From Phymorhynchus buccinoides (taxonomy: Eukaryota > Mollusca > Gastropoda > Neogastropoda > Raphitomidae), in assembly GCA_017654935.2 (NCBI GenBank), contig CM065712.1, positions 27,804,226 through 27,868,225 of the forward strand: a DNA stretch of 64,000 nt, written 5' to 3'. Shown here piece after piece: positions 1-11,224 of the stretch. A program made the translations under genes and the position numbers. Within the stretch, counting starts at the first letter, position 1. Each line of letters begins with the position of its first letter. The notes below the pieces were generated by a model, which ran no database searches, was not told the DNA's origin, and was given only the letters and a program-made list of their open reading frames with translations.

Positions 1-82
1 AATTAATGATCATCAGAAAAGGAAAGAACACACATCTACATACATACCTACCTACATTCATACATGTGTTGGGGAAAATGAT

Positions 83-157
83 CCATATATTCATCAGTAA
101 AAGAAAGAACAACACATTAGTGATCAACAAATGTTTCTTTTACTGATGAATATATGG
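83..157. repeat. Perfect 24-bp inverted repeat (hairpin)
   Basis: Bases 83-106 are the exact reverse complement of 134-157, with a 27-nt spacer. The arms begin CCATATATTCATCAG. A related direct copy of one arm lies at about 8-35. It could be the end of a fold-back MITE or a hairpin; no coding sequence surrounds it. Confidence 0.9.
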
Positions 158-182
158 AATGGGGTTCGTCCCACTATCGTTA

Positions 183-324
183 TAGTCATGAATGTCTGAC
201 GATGATAATAATTATGTGGCTGTTCCAGACCGGAGGACGTGAAATGAACCTTCTTCTGCCGAAACTGAAGTTTTAGTTATGCAGCAACTATTGTTTTACT
301 ATGATGTACTATTTGTATGCTTTG
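183..324. repeat. Direct repeat R1, copy 1
   Basis: About 140 bp containing GACCGGAGGACGT and CCTTCTTCTGCCGAAACTG. It recurs almost unchanged at 664-800. The two copies bracket a 340-bp block of another repeat, so they may be flanks of a larger composite element. Confidence 0.85.
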
Positions 325-663
325 TTTAGCCCTAACGGGGTGATGGCAACGGCAACCGAGGCGGCCGTGTCATTTGCGCGGTTCGGCAAATGCGCGAAAC
401 GGGGGGGGGGTATGCCTCTCGGCGCCCGTATCTCTGGTGGTTTCTGGACCATTTGCCTTCGATTTTGGCAGGAATATGCCTTGGACGGTGACGATCCGTT
501 TACCACATAATGTGAAGGGAATCGGTTCAGAAACGCGCGCGCTATACGACTCCGCCGTTTCTTAACCGTGTCGCTTCAAATTTGCTGTACTCAGCGTTAC
601 CAAATGTGTGTTACTGTTAGGCGTTACCGTTACTAGGCGTTGCTGGTACTCGGCGTCGCGCTG
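325..663. repeat. Interspersed repeat R2 (TCGCTTCAAATTTGCTGTAC family)
   Basis: This block matches 30,842-31,080 (shared strings such as GATGGCAACGGCAACCGAGG) and its end matches the 143-bp tandem units at 31,230-31,650. Short open frames here (301-565) are shadows inside the repeat. It lies between the two R1 copies. Confidence 0.8.
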
Positions 664-800
664 TAGTCATGAATGTCTGACGATGTAATAATTATGTGTC
701 TGTTCCAGACCGGAGGACGTGAAATGAACCTTCTTCTGCCGAAACTGAAGTTTTAGTGCAGCAATGTTGTTTTACTATGATGTACTATTTGTATGCTTTG
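664..800. repeat. Direct repeat R1, copy 2
   Basis: This is a second copy of the block at 183-324, with a few small indels. It is followed by a GT-rich tract and an 18-base G run at about 835-852. Confidence 0.85.
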
Positions 801-1365
801 TGTATTTTGTGTGCTGGTGTGTGTGGGTGTGTGTGGGGGGGGGGGGGGGGGGTTTGCATAACTATGTTTTATGTCATTTACATTTGCTTTTATGTTATTT
901 TACAATACTCTCTTCTGTTAGTTATAACAATGTCTTATTTTGTCCTAATTTTTATGTGCATGCCGAAACACAAATTTCTTCACTTGTTTGGAGACAATAA
1001 AATTGTTGAATTAAATTGAGTTGAATTGAATCGCAAGGTCTAAAGGACCATTGAGCCAAGTGTCGTTACGATCGGTAAAGTGGTTTAGGCGCTATGAGGT
1101 GGAACACGTTTTGGTCATATACTATTAGGTGTTAAGCTATTATGAACTTTATAGTCACAGAGGCGTCTCTGTGAAAAACGGCGTTGCTCCTCCTGGAGAG
1201 CGCGTCGCAGCCAGAGGCGCGCACCCGTTTCTGAAAAAAAAAATTTGCATGCGATGTTTGTGTGACTGATGAGGAAGGAAAAGGGTGGGGTGGGGTAAAT
1301 TTGGACCAAATGACAACTTTGTTGTTGCCACTGGGTTTATCGTATGCTAAGTGCATGGGCACACG

Positions 1366-1396
<31 letters not shown>

Positions 1397-1560
1397 TCCA
1401 CGTTCAGTTGCCGTTGCCATCGCCTAGTGCAGGGTGAGAGCAAATTCCCCTGTACCCAGGTTCGAACTCGGCGGAGGCTAGGCCTGTGCCACTCTACACT
1501 ACGCGCGCACACCCACACCCACACCCACAAACAACGGACACGGACAGAGAAACGCGCAGT
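801..1560. repeat. Composite repeat unit R3, copy 1
   Basis: The order is a GT/G-rich tract, a segment ending in a polyadenylation-like CAATAAAATTG (about 994), the CAGAG-palindrome repeat, then a block with GGACCTCGGTTTATCGTCTC and a tRNA B-box-like GGTTCGAACTC at about 1,458. The same order recurs at about 1,930-2,680. I see no protein-coding gene. Confidence 0.7.
1148..1245. repeat. CAGAG-palindrome repeat family, copy 1
   Basis: The core around 1,155-1,172 (cagaggcgtctctgtg) is an imperfect palindrome and is followed by GGAGAGCGCGTCGCAG. Relatives are at about 2,303-2,322 and 31,972-32,055. From memory, this family is common in gastropod genomes; that is a weak taxonomic hint only. Confidence 0.55.
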
Positions 1561-1794
1561 CCTCGTTCCCATTCTAATGGACTCCCGCTCTTAATGTACT
1601 CTCTCTCCATCTCTCTCTCAACTGAGAACAAACAAGGGATGAGGAGGGTGTGGAGTGGGATCGGGTGGTGGTGGTGTTTGTGTGGAGCGGGGGCGTCTCG
1701 ATTGGCCTGTTCCCATTTGGCCCTTTGTAGACTAACAAAAACAAAGAAATAAAATGGGAGTGCCGTTTCGTCCTTTCATTCCCCATAAATCATG

Positions 1795-1932
1795 TCTAGG
1801 TTTAACCGAGGCGTGGTTACTGTGTGTGTGTGTGTCTGTATTGTTAAAAATGTGTCGTGGACTTTACTGGTGTTGCACCGCCTCCAGTATTGTTCCCACC
1901 ATCTTTGTATCTTCAAATGTACCATGTGTGTC
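1795..1932 (+). repeat. Interspersed repeat family A, partial copy
   Basis: It contains GGTTTAACCGAGGCGTGG, GCCTCCAGTATTGTTCCCACC and ATCTTTGTATCTTC in the family order. Other copies are at 9,205-9,405, 15,205-15,365, 21,915-22,115, 51,523-51,722 and 58,265-58,385, and it is amplified in tandem at 60,480-61,459. Its ends are followed by GAGGACGT. It may be a SINE, but I see no A box. Confidence 0.75.
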
Positions 1933-2680
1933 TGTGTGTGACCGTGTGTGGACGTGTGTGTGTGTTTGTGTGTGCATTTGTGTCCTGTCCTTGTGGGTTT
2001 GAAAACTATGTTTTATGTCTCTTACACGTGCTCTCTATGTTATTTTACAAATCTCTCTTCTCTCTCTCTATAACAATCTCTCTATCTCTCTCTCTCTTTT
2101 TATCTGCTCTCCGAAAAACAAATCTCTTCTCTTGTTTGGAGACTCTAAAATTGTTGAATTGAATTCTCTCTCTTGAATTCTCTCGCAAGGTCTAAAGGAC
2201 CATTGAGCCAAGTGTCTCTCGATCGGCAATGTGGTTTAGGCGCTATGAGGTGGAACACGTTTTGGTCATATACTATTAGGTGTTAAGCTATTATGAACTT
2301 TATAGTCACAGAGACTCTCTGTGTTTTTTGTGTGCTCGTTGCCTGTTGGTGTGTTTTGTTTCTCGCTCTCACTCTACTAAAACAAAAAAAGACTAATGGA
2401 AGGAAAAGGGGGGGGGTGGGGTACTTTTTTTTTAAATAAATATTTTTGTTGCCACTGACATTTCATTAGATAAGTGTATGAGCACACGAGACCTCGGTTT
2501 ATCGTCTCATCCGAAAGACTCCACGTTCAGGCCGTGAGGCCTAGTGCAAAGTGAGAGGAAAAATCCCCTGTACCCAGGTTCGAACTCGGGTTTACTTGAC
2601 TACCACTGTGCCACTCTACACTACGCGCGCACACCCACACCCACACCCACAAAGAACGGACGGACAGAGAAACGCGCAGT
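1930..2680. repeat. Composite repeat unit R3, copy 2, laced with CT runs
   Basis: This matches 801-1,560 in order and sequence, but many short stretches are replaced by CTCTCT strings. For example, the GAGACAATAAA of copy 1 reads GAGACTCTAAA here. See the corresponding finding. The second B-box-like GGTTCGAACTCGG is at about 2,577. Confidence 0.7.
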
Positions 2681-2714
2681 CCTCGTTCCCATTCTAATGG
2701 ACTCCCGCTCTTAA

Positions 2715-2961
<247 letters not shown>

Positions 2962-3096
2962 GACCACTAGATATCTTCCCACAACTTCAGCCCATTCCCT
3001 CACTGACCTGCAGGTCACAACCGCAGGTCACAACCGCATCGCATTTGGGTCGAATCGTATGCAGTGTGGCTGGGCCCTTAAGGCAGCATCGACATT

Positions 3097-6000
3097 GGGG
3101 ACACATAGAGACGGGGACACATAGAGACACGGGGACACATAGAGACGGGGACACACATAGAGACAGGGACACATAGAGACGGGGACACATAGAGATAGGG
3201 GACACATAGAGACAGGGGACACATAGAGACGGGGACACATAGAGATAGGGGACACATAGAGACAGGGGACACATAGAGACGGGGACACATAGAGACGGGG
3301 ACACATAGAGACGGGGACACAGAGAGACGGGGACACATAGAGACGGGGACACATAGAGACGGGGACACATAGAGACGGGGACACATAGAGACGGGGACAC
3401 ATAGAGACGGGGACACATAGAGACGGGGACACATAGAGACGGGGACACATAGAGACAAGGGACACATAGAGACGGGGACACATAGAGACGGGGACACATA
3501 GAGACGGGGACACATAGAGACGGGGACACATAGAGACGGGGACACATAGAGACGGGGACACATAGAGACGGGGACACATAGAGACGGGGACACATAGAGA
3601 CGGGGACACATAGAGACGGGGACACATAGAGACGGGGACACATAGAGACGGGGACACATAGAGACGGGGACACATAGAGACGGGGGACACATAGAGACGG
3701 GGACACATAGAGACGGGGACACATAGAGACGGGGACACATAGAGACGGGGACACATAGAGACGGGGACACATAGAGACGGGGACACATAGAGACGGGGAC
3801 ACATAGAGACGGGGACACATAGAGACGGGGACACATAGAGACGGGGACACATAGAGACGGGGACACATAGAGACGGGGACACATAGAGACGGGGACACAT
3901 AGAGACGGGGACACATAGAGACGGGGACACATAGAGACGGGGACACATAGAGACGGGGACACATAGAGACGGGGACACATAGAGACGGGGACACATAGAG
4001 ACGGGGACACATAGAGACGGGGACACATAGAGACGGGGACACATAGAGACGGGGACACATAGAGACGGGGACACATAGAGACGGGGACACATAGAGACGG
4101 GGACACATAGAGACGGGGACACATAGAGACGGGGACACATAGAGACGGGGACACATAGAGACGGGGACACATAGAGACACGGGGACACATAGAGACGGGG
4201 ACACATAGAGACGGGGACACATAGAGACGGGGACACATAGAGACGGGGACACATAGAGACGGGGACACATAGAGACGGGGACACATAGAGACGGGGACAC
4301 ATAGAGACGGGGACACATAGAGACGGGGACACATAGAGACGGGGACACATAGAGACGGGGACACATAGAGACGGGGACACATAGAGACGGGGACACATAG
4401 AGACGGGGACACATAGAGACGGGGACACATAGAGACGGGGGACACATAGAGACGGGGACACATAGAGACGGGGACACATAGAGACGGGGACACATAGAGA
4501 CGGGGACACATAGAGACGGGGACACATAGAGACGGGGACACATAGAGACGGGGACACATAGAGACGGGGACACATAGAGACGGGGACACATAGAGACGGG
4601 GACACATAGAGACGGGGACACATAGAGACGGGGACACATAGAGACGGGGACACATAGAGACGGGGACACATAGAGACGGGGACACATAGAGACGGGGACA
4701 CATAGAGACGGGGACACATAGAGACGGGGACACATAGAGACGGGGACACATAGAGATAGGGACACATAGAGACGGGGACACATAGAGACGGGGACACATA
4801 GAGACGGGGACACATAGAGACGGGGACACATAGAGACGGGGACACATAGAGACGGGGACACATAGAGACGGGGGACACATAGAGACAGGGGACACATAGA
4901 GACGGGGACACATAGAGACGGGGACACATAGAGATAGGGGACACATAGAGACGGGGACACATAGAGACGGGGACACATAGAGACGGGGACACATAGAGAC
5001 GGGGACACATAGAGACGGGGACACATAGAGACGGGGACACATAGAGACGGGGACACATAGAGACGGGGACACATAGAGACGGGGACACATAGAGACGGGG
5101 ACACATAGAGACGGGGGAACATAGAGACGGGGACACATAGAGACGGGGACACATAGAGACGGGGACACATAGAGACGGGGATACATAGAGACGGGGACAC
5201 ATAGAGACGGGGGGACATAGAGACGGGGACACATAGAGACGGGGACACATAGAGACGGGGACACATAGAGATAGGGGACACATAGAGACGGGGACACATA
5301 GAGACGGGGACACATAGAGACGGGGACACATAGAGACAGGGGACACATAGAGACGGGGACACATAGAGATGGGGGCACATAGAGACGGGGACACATAGAG
5401 ACGGGGACACATAGAGACGGGGACACATAGAGACGGGGACACATAGAGACGGGGACACATAGAGACGGGGGACACATAGAGACGGGGACACATAGAGACG
5501 GGGACACATAGAGACGGGGACACATAGAGACGGGGACACATAGAGATAGGGGACACATAGAGACGGGGACACATAGAGACGGGGACACATAGAGACGGGG
5601 ACACATAGAGACGGGGACACATAGAGACGGGGACACATAGAGATGGGGACACATAGAGACGGGGACACATAGAGACGGGGACACATAGAGACGGGGACAC
5701 ATAGAGACGGGGACACATAGAGACGGGGACACATATAGACGGGGACACATAGAGACGGGGACACATAGAGACGGGGACACATAGAGACGGGGACACATAG
5801 AGACGGGGACACATAGAGACGGGGACACATAGAGACGGGGACACATAGAGATGGGGACACATAGAGATGGGGGCACATAGAGACGGGGACACATAGAGAC
5901 GGGGACACATAGAGACGGGGACACATAGAGACGGGGACACATAGAGACGGGGACACATAGAGACGGGGACACATAGAGACGGGGACACATAGAGACGGGG

Positions 6001-7552
6001 ACACATATAGAGACGGGGACACATAGAGACGGGGACACATAGAGACGGGGACACATAGAGACGGGGACACATAGAGATGGGGAACATAGAGACGGGGACA
6101 CATAGAGATGGGGGACACATAGAGACGGGGACACATAGAGACGGGGACACATAGAGATGGGGGACACATAGAGACAGGGACACATAGAGACGGGGACACA
6201 TAGAGACGGGGACGCATAGAGACGGGGACACATAGAGACGGGGGGCACATAGAGACGGGGACACATAGAGACGGGAGACACATAGAGACGGGGACACATA
6301 GAGACGGGGACACATAGAGACGGGGACACATAGAGACGGGGACACATAGAGACGGGGACACATAGAGACGGGAACACATAGAGACGGGGACATATAGAGA
6401 CGGGGACACATAGAGACGGGGACACATAGAGACGGGGACACATAGAGACGGGGACACATAGAGACGGGGACACATAGAGACGGGGACACATAGAGACGGG
6501 GACACATAGAGACGGGGACACATAGAGACGGGGACACATAGAGATGGGGACACATAGAGACGGGGACACATAGAGACGGGGACACATAGAGACGGGGACA
6601 CATAGAGACGGGGACACATAGAGACGGGGACACATAGAGACGGGGACACATAGAGACGGGGACACATAGAGACGGGGACACATAGAGACGGGGACGCATA
6701 GAGACGGGGACACATAGAGACGGGGACACATAGAGACGGGGACACATAGAGACGGGGAACACACAGAGACGGGGACACATAGAGACGGGGACACATAGAG
6801 ACGGGAACACATAGAGACGGGGACACATAGAGATGGGGACACATAGAGACGGGGACACATAGAGACGGGGACACATAGAGACGGGGACACATAGAGATGG
6901 AGGAACATAGAGACAGGGACACATAGAGACGGGGACACATAGAGACGGGGACACATAGAGACGGGGACACATAGAGATAGGGACACATAGAGACGGGGAC
7001 ACATAGAGACGGGGACACATAGAGACGGGGACACATAGAGACGGGGACACATAGAGACGGGGACACATAGAGACGGGGACACATAGAGACGGGGACACCT
7101 AGAGACGGGGGACATATAGAGACGGGGACACATAGAGATGGGCACATATAGACGGGGACAAATAGAGACAGGGGCACATAGAGACAGGCACACATAGAGA
7201 CAGGGACACCTAGAGACGGGGACACATAGAGACAGGGACACATAGAGACGGGGACATATAGAGACGGGGACACATAGAGACAGGTACACATAGAGATGGG
7301 GACACATAGAGACGGGGACACATAGAGACGGGGACACATAGAGATGGAGACACATAGAGACGGGGGTATATAGAGACGGGACATATAGAGACAGGGACAC
7401 ATAGAGACGGGGACACATAGAGACAGGGACATATAGAGACAGGTACACATAGAGACAAGTACATATAGAGACGGGGACATACAGAGACAGGTACACATAG
7501 AGGTACACATAGAGACAGGTACATATAGAGACAGGGACACATAGAGACGGGG
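3097..7552. repeat. 16-bp minisatellite array 1 (about 280 units)
   Basis: The unit is GGGGACACATAGAGAC, repeated almost without interruption for 4.46 kb. Variants (A for C, extra G, AACATAG) are scattered, and the last 500 bp is the most diverged. Sixteen is not a multiple of three and the minus strand has no stop in any phase, so all three minus frames stay open and give the same 16-residue peptide VSMCPRLYVSPSLCVP. The 1,559-, 1,492- and 1,356-codon frames are therefore repeat artefacts, not genes. The plus strand is closed by TAG in every unit. A second array with the same unit is at 15,876-20,600. Confidence 0.98.
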
Positions 7553-7817
7553 ACATAAAAATGGAAACGAATTTAAAATAATAAAATTGCTGTCCACTCT
7601 TATTCTGGCCCGTGCAGTGGCGTTGCTCCCACGCCGCTCATTCCGAATCCCAACTCGCAGCCACACCTCCGGCTTGTTCGGGTCGCAGAATCCGAATCCA
7701 GCAGTCCAAGGGGAGCGAATCTAAGTTAGTCCGTCAGGGACGGGGGCACAGTGATACGTTAACCAAACGCCCCACTCGCGCACAAGGATCGTGGAGAAAA
7801 TGAAGAAGTCTACAGTT
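7553..7817. other. Single-copy-like spacer after the array
   Basis: 265 bp with a higher GC content than its neighbours, duplicated at 20,601-20,861. A 63-codon frame (7,612-7,803) is present in both copies but matches nothing I know. I make no gene call. Confidence 0.5.
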
Positions 7818-8241
7818 AATACCAACCTCCATCAATCTGTCACTGTCACCGTTCTGTGTCTGTCGTAGTGATACCAACCTTCATTAGTATGGATCAGTCT
7901 GTCACTTTCACCGTTCTGTGTCTGTCGTAGTGATACCAACCTCCATTAGTATGGATCAGTCTGTCACTTTCACCGTTCTGTGTCTGTCGTAGTGATACCA
8001 ACCTCCATTAGTATGGATCAGTCTGTCACTTTCACCGTTCTGTGTCTGTCGTAGTGATACCAACCTCCATTAGTATGGATCAGTCTGTCACTTTCACCGT
8101 TCTGTGTCTGTCGTAGTGATACCAACCTCCATTAGTATGGATCAGTCTGTCACTTTCACCGTTCTGTGTCTGTCGTAGTGATACCAACCTCCATTAGTAT
8201 GGAGCAGTCTGTCACTTTCACCGTTCTGTGTCTGTCGTAGT
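7818..8241. repeat. 62-bp tandem repeat, 6 full units plus a partial
   Basis: The unit starts GATACCAACCTCCATTAGTA and ends TCTGTGTCTGTCGTAGT. Starts fall at about 7,870, 7,932, 7,994, 8,056, 8,118 and 8,180, with a shorter first unit at 7,818. Units are near-identical with no unique spacers, so this is a minisatellite and not a CRISPR. The other block has only 4 full units. Confidence 0.95.
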
Positions 8242-8368
8242 GGCGCAACTTTTTTCAAATCGGTAAATTTCAATCCGAGTTTGGATTTGTGTGAAAGCAA
8301 AATAGCCAGCTAGAAAACAAAACAAGGCAACTTCCTTTCAACCTGGCAAATATTAAAGAATCGTACCC

Positions 8369-8370
<2 letters not shown>

Positions 8371-8453
<83 letters not shown>
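8371..8453. repeat. (CA)n microsatellite
   Basis: About 41 CA units. The tract is absent from the matching place in copy B (about 21,195), where a deletion joins the flanks directly. Confidence 0.97.
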
Positions 8454-8457
<4 letters not shown>

Positions 8458-8655
8458 TGGTCTACCTAGCATTGTGAGGTGGTTGATGTGTGTAATATTT
8501 ACACCTACCCTGTGAGGTGGATACATAGCTAAGTATATCAGAGCAAGTTTAAGGAATTATGTTATAACATTTTTTAGGAAGGATAAGGATACCCTGTTGA
8601 AAGCATTGAAAAGTGTAAATGTAATCTAAGGCTTACTTTTTGTTACAGGTTTTTG

Positions 8656-8725
8656 ACCATCAGTGTGAGGTATTATTCATCAATGAATATTCATGAGGCT
8701 ACAGGAAGTACCTCACAATGATGGT
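8656..8725. repeat. 17-bp inverted repeat forming a 70-nt hairpin
   Basis: ACCATCAGTGTGAGGTA is mirrored by TACCTCACAATGATGGT with one mismatch. The 36-nt spacer is itself self-complementary around TTCATCAATGAAT. The same structure is in copy B at about 21,367-21,436. No gene is visible across 8,454-9,020. Confidence 0.75.
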
Positions 8726-9019
8726 AAAAAAAACCTTGTTATGTTCTTTTGTTAAAAGATACTTGTGTGTACATTTTAAATCTTATTATAGGCCTGATTG
8801 CTAGTGATAACTTAGATTACTGGTGGTATTTTTGACATAGACCTGTATCATATTGTTATCTGTATGAAGGATGTCTTAAATGAATAGACTTGAAAGCTGA
8901 AATTATACTGCTCTTCCATGTTGTGTAAATGTACTATATTTCGAGGGTAATAGAATAAACAAATAAGTCAAGCTTTTTTTCCATCCAGCCTAGCCCTCTT
9001 AAAAAACAAATACCAGTTA

Positions 9020-9182
9020 AAAAAAAAAAGGAACAAACTAAACGCACACACCCCAAATTTAACACAAAAAATGATTTTCTCGCTATTTTCTTACAATAAA
9101 AACTATTCACATTATAAGGCATTCACATTTATCAGTCTGCAAAAGAAAAAAAGTATCGCCTTATAGTTCATAAAATATGGTG
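9020..9182. mobile_element. Decayed short MITE of the CCGTA-TIR family
   Basis: The internal string CACATTATAAGGC and an end reading CTTATAGTTCATAAAATATGG match the termini of the elements at 10,102-10,555 and 13,918-14,083. The left end is poorly preserved. It is non-autonomous, with no coding capacity. Confidence 0.5.
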
Positions 9183-9204
9183 CACATAGTGAGTGTTATT
9201 AACT

Positions 9205-9405
9205 TGTGGCGGTGCCATAGCTGATGAGGTTTAACCGATGCGTGGTCACCGCTACAGCTACTGCATTAATTTAAAAAAAATCGAGACTTTACTGGTTTCG
9301 TACTGCCTCCGGGCATTGCCTCCAGTATTGTTCCCACCATCTTTGTATTTACAAATGTCCCATATGTGTCTGATTCAGACCAAGAGGACGTAAAACTCCA
9401 TTTTG
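9205..9405 (+). repeat. Interspersed repeat family A, full-length copy
   Basis: About 200 bp, from GGCGGTGCCATAGCTGATGA to AGACCAAGAGGACG. It is nearly the same as 21,915-22,115 (its duplicate) and 51,523-51,722 (a dispersed copy). The 79-codon minus-strand frame across it occurs in both blocks because the repeat is conserved, not because it is a gene. Confidence 0.8.
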
Positions 9406-9509
9406 GTCGTCGTGCACATAGTGAGGTGCAACTTGCACGACTTTCCCGGTAGTAGCTGGATGCCTTAAGCCTCAATTTGGTGAGCTGGATGACCCTACCC
9501 TTCACATGT

Positions 9510-9780
9510 TTATCCCAATGAGGATATTGTGGGGGTTGGGGGTTTCTTTTGTATAAAGAGATCTCTCATATTCTGGAAGTCCTGTGCTTCAACTCCCTCT
9601 TATACATCACACTCTTTGACTGCCTTTTTCTTACTGTGATTTACTATCTTTCTGCTCTACTGGGTTTTTTTTCTGTTTTTATTTACAAAAGTTTCCTCTA
9701 TACAAACAAGAACATGCCGGGTTCAGATACATAACAAGATTATGCGCAGGAAGGTATCTGAGCAAGTGAAGAAAGGGACA
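9510..9780. repeat. Interspersed repeat family B
   Basis: This segment (TTCTGGAAGTCCTGTGCTTC, TCACACTCTTTGACTGCC) matches 34,125-34,400 at moderate identity and is duplicated at about 22,230-22,495. It has a pyrimidine-rich left part. I see no gene in it. Confidence 0.6.
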
Positions 9781-10101
9781 CAATTTAATAGTAAAAAATA
9801 ATACAAAGTCAAAGTCAAACCTCTATTTTAAGACCTCCAAAAAGTCGGGATCTTATAACGGAGGTCATCTTAATAGGAATAAGTCAACAACCACTCCTGA
9901 AAAAACAGTTTTAAATGAGAAGTGGTCCTTTAACGGAGGGTTTTTAATGGAGGTTTGAATGCACACACAAACAACCCACTCATACAGTCATACGGTGCAG
10001 CAGCTCACATGAATCAAACAAGTGTGCATTCATTTCAACAGTATTTATTAAATAATATATGAATGCACTTCAGGTTTTCTTTTAAAAAAACAATAGCATA
10101 A

Positions 10102-10555
10102 TACCGTATTTTCAAGACTATCAGGCACACCTTTGTATAAGGCGCATTCCCCCAATTTTAGATTACTATATTTTCTTACTATTCTATTAGTCACATTATA
10201 AGGCTGTGTCAGACCAATTGACATAAGCGAGAACACCAAGGCTACATCAAAATGTTGTAATGCTATGCATAGTTATGTGGGAATTGTCTTTAGCCATGGC
10301 AAGCTCCTAGCATAACACCATCTCCAAAGTCGGAATGTGGCTGCCCACGTGGCAAGAAAAATGAAAGAAAAGAAACAAAAACGGTCACACACGTAATATT
10401 CTCATCCCTAGTTACAGCATTTGTATAATAGATAATTGCGTCAGCTGTTGTCATGATCCCTGGAGTCTTTAAGCCAGGGAACGAAAACAACAACATAAGG
10501 TGCAGGGGTCTGAGTCTGGGGGAAAATTATCCCTTATAGTCCGAAAATTACGGTA
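10102..10555. mobile_element. MITE with CCGTATTTTC terminal inverted repeats
   Basis: The left end TACCGTATTTTCAAGACTAT is mirrored by the right end ATAGTCCGAAAATTACGGTA (about 23-25 bp, imperfect). A TA next to both ends fits a TA target-site duplication, as in Tc1/mariner-type MITEs. Internally it carries a conserved hairpin TCCCTGG, 10-nt loop, CCAGGGA (about 10,459-10,483) and a CCCACGTGGC motif. There is no transposase. Copy B holds the same element at 22,818-23,287. Confidence 0.65.
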
Positions 10556-11095
10556 CATGCTCATTATAAAAATTTAAAAAAACAATCTTAACGTTTGCAT
10601 GCTAGCAATAAACACATGTCAACTGCACTCAGGACTTTTAGAGAGTGACATCTACAAACTCAATTATATATTATTTTTTTATATATCAATCCAAAATTCT
10701 CCAAAGTGGGAGTGTGGCTGCCCACGTGGCGAGTTTAATCAAAAACGGTAACACGTATGTTCTCATCTCTAGTTGGGGCATTTGAATGAAACAGAAACAC
10801 CCGAAGGTGCTGTTGCCGAGATGATCCCTGGAGTCTTTAAGCCAGGGAACGAAAACAACAACATAAGGTGCAGGGGTCTGAGTCTGGGGGAAAAAAAAAG
10901 AAAAACGAAAGAAAGGAAAGAAAATATCCCTTATACTTATAGTCCGAAAATTACGGTACATGCCCATTATAAAAATATAAAACAATCTTAACGTTTGCAT
11001 GCTACATGTAGCAATAAACACATGTCAACTGCACTCAGGACTTTTGGAGAGTGATATCTACAAACTCAATTATATATTATTTTTTTTATATATCA
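10556..11095. repeat. Local direct duplication of the MITE right half plus flank
   Basis: The segment from GTGGCTGCCCACGTGGCGAG through ATTACGGTACATGCCC to AATTATATATTATTTTTT is repeated in tandem with a period of roughly 400 bp, and a third copy is at 12,740-13,160. Each copy keeps the TCCCTGG/CCAGGGA stem. No protein-coding evidence; the 72- and 111-codon frames are shadows. Confidence 0.65.
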
Positions 11096-11224
11096 ACATT
11101 TCTATTTTTTTATTCAAATAACCATGTGATAAGTCAATGTGTATTAGGTCATAACACAGAAAACCAACTATCACCATACTCTGAAATGAACTTTGGGAAG
11201 AATAAACTTAAAGTTGTACACAAA

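Noticed and set aside
2987..7666. Giant minus-strand frames of 1,356-1,559 codons (and 1,280-1,391 codons at 15,872-20,163)
   Set aside because: They are translations of a stop-free 16-bp minisatellite. All three frames give the same peptide, and no start, splice or domain supports a gene.
7818..8241. Possible CRISPR-like array
   Set aside because: Units are 62 bp, contiguous and near-identical with no unique spacers; the host is a eukaryote.
9266..9505. 79-codon minus frame conserved in both blocks (also 21,988-22,221)
   Set aside because: It lies in interspersed repeat family A; the conservation comes from the block duplication. Dispersed copies do not keep the frame.
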